From an uncultured Eubacteriales bacterium (lineage in GTDB: Bacteria; Bacillota; Clostridia; Christensenellales; CAG-138): a stretch of DNA of 6,261 bases. A program made the translations under genes and the position numbers. Position 1 is the stretch's first letter. Every line of letters begins with the position of its first letter. Shown here piece after piece: positions 5,924 through 6,261 of this stretch. The notes under the pieces were generated by a model, which searched no databases, was not told the DNA's origin, and saw only the letters and a list, made by a program, of their open reading frames with translations. The stretch spans positions 1 through 6,261 of the forward strand of contig CACXNN010000086.1 in assembly GCA_902768995.1 (NCBI GenBank), given 5' to 3'.

Positions 5924-6261
5924 TGAAACGCATTGCGATCTTGACCGGCGCCACCGGAGGGCTGGGGCAGGCGTTCCTGCGCGAATTGCTCCGGGAAGAT
6001 ATCGACGAGATATGGGCCGTCGCCAGAAATCAGAAAAAGCTGGAGGAGCTTTGCAGTACCTTTGGAAAGAAGGTGTTTCCCGTTCTGTGCGACTTGAGCG
6101 ACGCGTCCGAAGTAAAGAAGCTGGCGGCTCTTCTGGAGGAGCGTCGGCCGGACGTTCGGTTCCTCATCAACAATGCGGGCATGGCCAGAATGGGCCGGAT
6201 AGAGGCCTTTTCCAGCGACGAGATTTCAAGCACGATCGAAATAAACTGCAAGGCACCGACG
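5923..6261 (+). CDS. Short-chain dehydrogenase/reductase, 3'-truncated by window end
   Basis: The first 113 residues of an NAD(P)-dependent SDR oxidoreductase; the gene runs past the window. The Rossmann motif TGATGGLG is at 8-15, CDLSD at 56-60 marks the third-strand acid, NNAG is at 83-86 and the helix-4 Asn is N108 (classical order). R35 after the second strand favours NADP(H). The YxxxK active site lies beyond the edge, so activity and substrate are open. The ATG overlaps the previous stop in a TGATG and has only a weak ribosome binding site, so translation probably depends on coupling to the FolD-like gene. A pteridine reductase role (also an SDR) would fit the folate-related neighbours, but PTR1-type TGxxxRxG is not seen here; this is only a possibility. 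Confidence 0.85.
   Translation, partial: MKRIAILTGATGGLGQAFLRELLREDIDEIWAVARNQKKLEELCSTFGKKVFPVLCDLSDASEVKKLAALLEERRPDVRFLINNAGMARMGRIEAFSSDEISSTIEINCKAPT

Overview
The window looks like chromosome from a GC-rich, low-abundance-type Firmicute (Clostridia-like). The pointers are strong AGGAGG-type ribosome binding sites, tightly packed genes, a meso-diaminopimelate dehydrogenase, a bacterial-type adenosine deaminase and a SanA/YdcF-type envelope protein. This placement is inference from gene content, not from a marker gene. The first ~108 bases are clearly AT-rich against a GC-rich remainder and may be the tip of an IS30-type insertion sequence that lies mostly to the left.

Layout: (a) 1-108, AT-rich sequence with no convincing gene. 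(b) 109-133, a perfect U-tract hairpin ending the leftward gene at 149-712, which encodes a zinc-ribbon membrane protein. (c) 713-864, a divergent promoter region with a leftward -35/-10 pair, an inverted repeat over the leftward -35, and a rightward extended -10. (d) 865-2759, rightward ada and an RluA-type pseudouridine synthase gene overlapping by 13 bases and closed by a terminator at 2759-2785. (e) 2876-3583, a SanA/YdcF-like membrane-anchored protein. (f) 3641-6261, a run of four rightward genes: ddh, a 213-aa protein of unrecognised function with faint ThyX-like features, a shortened FolD-like protein, and an SDR oxidoreductase cut by the window end. A near-consensus promoter overlaps the stop codon of the SanA-like gene and would drive this run.

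The first five rightward/leftward genes are ordinary housekeeping or envelope functions: purine salvage, RNA modification, envelope integrity and DAP synthesis. The most unusual part is 4653-6261. Three genes are joined by two one-base TGATG stop/start overlaps. The FolD-like member keeps the nucleotide-binding half of FolD, but its catalytic Lys is Ile and an internal block of roughly 70 residues carrying the folate-site motifs is missing. The protein before it may be a ThyX-fold relative without the RHR signature. Together they suggest a translationally coupled set of folate-enzyme-derived proteins with a changed role, which is the best candidate here for something undescribed.
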